From Treponema sp. (lineage in GTDB: Bacteria; Spirochaetota; Spirochaetia; Treponematales; Treponemataceae), in assembly GCA_016282455.1 (NCBI GenBank), contig JAEEKM010000165.1, positions 1-6,793 of the forward strand: a DNA stretch of 6,793 nucleotides, in the 5' to 3' direction. Positions within the stretch are counted from its first letter, which is position 1; each line of letters begins with the position of its first letter. Of the stretch, positions 5,890 to 6,793 are shown piece by piece. Below the pieces are notes generated by a model. The model was not told the DNA's origin and made no database searches. It saw only the letters and a list, made by a program, of their open reading frames with translations. The position numbers and the translations under genes were made by a program.

Positions 5890-6793
5890 GTGGAAAAGGA
5901 AAAGCAGTTCGATATTAAAAAGTACCATCAGACTTTGTGTCCCAATCCTCCGGATTTTCTGAATGATTATCTTGGAACACCTTCCGTGCAGCATCTTGCA
6001 GGAGTAGGACTTTTATGTGGCACCGACTGGACTCCTTTGTTTAAGAACCGCTTTTTCTACTCCCGTCTGGATCATTCCCTCGGGGTTGCCCTTATCATCT
6101 GGAATTTTACCCACGACAAAAAGCAGACACTTGCCGGACTTTTTCATGACATTTCCACTCCTAACTTTTCTCACGTGATGGATTTTAAAAACGGAGATAC
6201 CCTTGTTCAGGAAAGTACGGAATCCCTTACTGCAAAAATAATCAACGAAGACATTACTTTAAGTCAGAAACTTTTTAGCGAAGGCATTTACAAATACGAG
6301 ATTGACAACTACCACCGCTATGCCATTGCAGACACCGACATTCCCGGTTTGTGCGCAGACAGACTTGAATACATGTTCCCCAGCGGAGCCATTTTATGTG
6401 ACAACTGGAACAATGACAGCATTGCAAAAGTTTATTCAGAAGTGCGTGTCCTTCAGAATGAGCATGGTCTTGCAGAACTTGGTTTTAAGGATCTTGAAGC
6501 AGCAGTTGAATACACAAAGAAATATCTTGAAGTTTCAAAAATCCTGCAGATGAACGAAGATAAACTTTCCATGCAGATGCTTGCTGATGTGGTTGCACGT
6601 GCACTTGAGTGCGGCTTTGTTACCGAAGATGATCTTTATACCGTGCGTGAAAAAGACATGATTCTTCTTTTTGACCGCATTGCAGACACAAGTGCAGATG
6701 AAAAGTTTACAAAACTCTGGCACACTTTCCGCCAGATGACAAAAGTCATTCATACGGAAGAGCCCATGGAAAACTCTTACTGCATCAGCCTTG
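5890..6793 (+). CDS. HD-domain phosphohydrolase (3' end beyond window)
   Basis: An open frame from GTG 5890 runs off the right edge after 301 codons. The protein resembles the HD superfamily phosphohydrolases (dGTPase-like, COG1078-type). The metal ligands are visible in order: H62 in SRLDHSLGVA (58-67), H86-D87 in the signature LAGLFHDISTPNFSH (81-95), and D157 in CADRLEYM (155-162). Such enzymes hydrolyse phosphate esters of nucleotides at a divalent-metal centre; the substrate here cannot be told. No membrane segment is seen in the visible part. The start is GTG with AGGAGG 6 bases upstream, only 3 bp after the parB stop, so it is the third gene of the parAB operon. Coding style matches parA and parB, with no sign of recent transfer. 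Confidence 0.87.
   Translation, partial: MEKEKQFDIKKYHQTLCPNPPDFLNDYLGTPSVQHLAGVGLLCGTDWTPLFKNRFFYSRLDHSLGVALIIWNFTHDKKQTLAGLFHDISTPNFSHVMDFKNGDTLVQESTESLTAKIINEDITLSQKLFSEGIYKYEIDNYHRYAIADTDIPGLCADRLEYMFPSGAILCDNWNNDSIAKVYSEVRVLQNEHGLAELGFKDLEAAVEYTKKYLEVSKILQMNEDKLSMQMLADVVARALECGFVTEDDLYTVREKDMILLFDRIADTSADEKFTKLWHTFRQMTKVIHTEEPMENSYCISL

Noticed and set aside
6302..6553. 83-codon + strand open frame near the right edge
   Set aside because: It is a different reading frame inside the HD-domain gene, whose real frame starts at GTG 5890 and carries the HD motifs.

Overview
The window looks like ordinary bacterial chromosome with one possible accessory patch at its left end. Protein style, codon habits and the mix of families (an Rpn-like PD-(D/E)XK protein, a Methyltransf_32-type methyltransferase, ParA/ParB) suggest a host-associated spirochaete of the genus Treponema. 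This rests on impression only; a Firmicute cannot be excluded without a database search.

Layout. Bases 1-159 hold the 3' end of an unrecognised + strand gene. It is followed by a 10-bp-stem hairpin with a T7 loop (165-191), which it shares with the minus-strand Rpn-like gene at 217-1089. The 289-bp gap 1090-1378 separates that gene from a divergent + strand operon. The gap contains a short GC-rich palindrome, a run of helically phased A-tracts, a perfect 12-bp inverted repeat (1245-1283), a 12-bp AT palindrome and a near-consensus sigma70 promoter. That promoter lies so close to the next ATG that the transcript should be leaderless.

The first + operon is a Cof-type HAD phosphatase (1379-2218) followed 8 bp later by a PHP-domain protein (2227-2964). 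The PHP protein has lost most of the metal ligands of its family. Its 3' end overlaps, tail to tail, the 3' end of a minus-strand SAM-dependent methyltransferase (2903-4114).

A 49-bp gap (4115-4163) carries divergent promoters for the methyltransferase and for the second + operon: parA (4164-4919), parB (4912-5886, GTG start inside parA) and an HD-domain phosphohydrolase (5890 to the right edge, GTG start with a strong Shine-Dalgarno overlapping the end of parB). ParA and ParB are complete and carry the expected functional residues, so they should form a working chromosome-segregation pair. The tight coupling of the HD gene suggests it is expressed together with them.

No rRNA, tRNA, CRISPR array or full insertion sequence is visible. 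I see no clear new multi-gene system. The items most worth checking are the degenerate PHP protein, the leaderless start arrangement, the two related hairpins flanking the Rpn-like gene, and the parAB-HD linkage.
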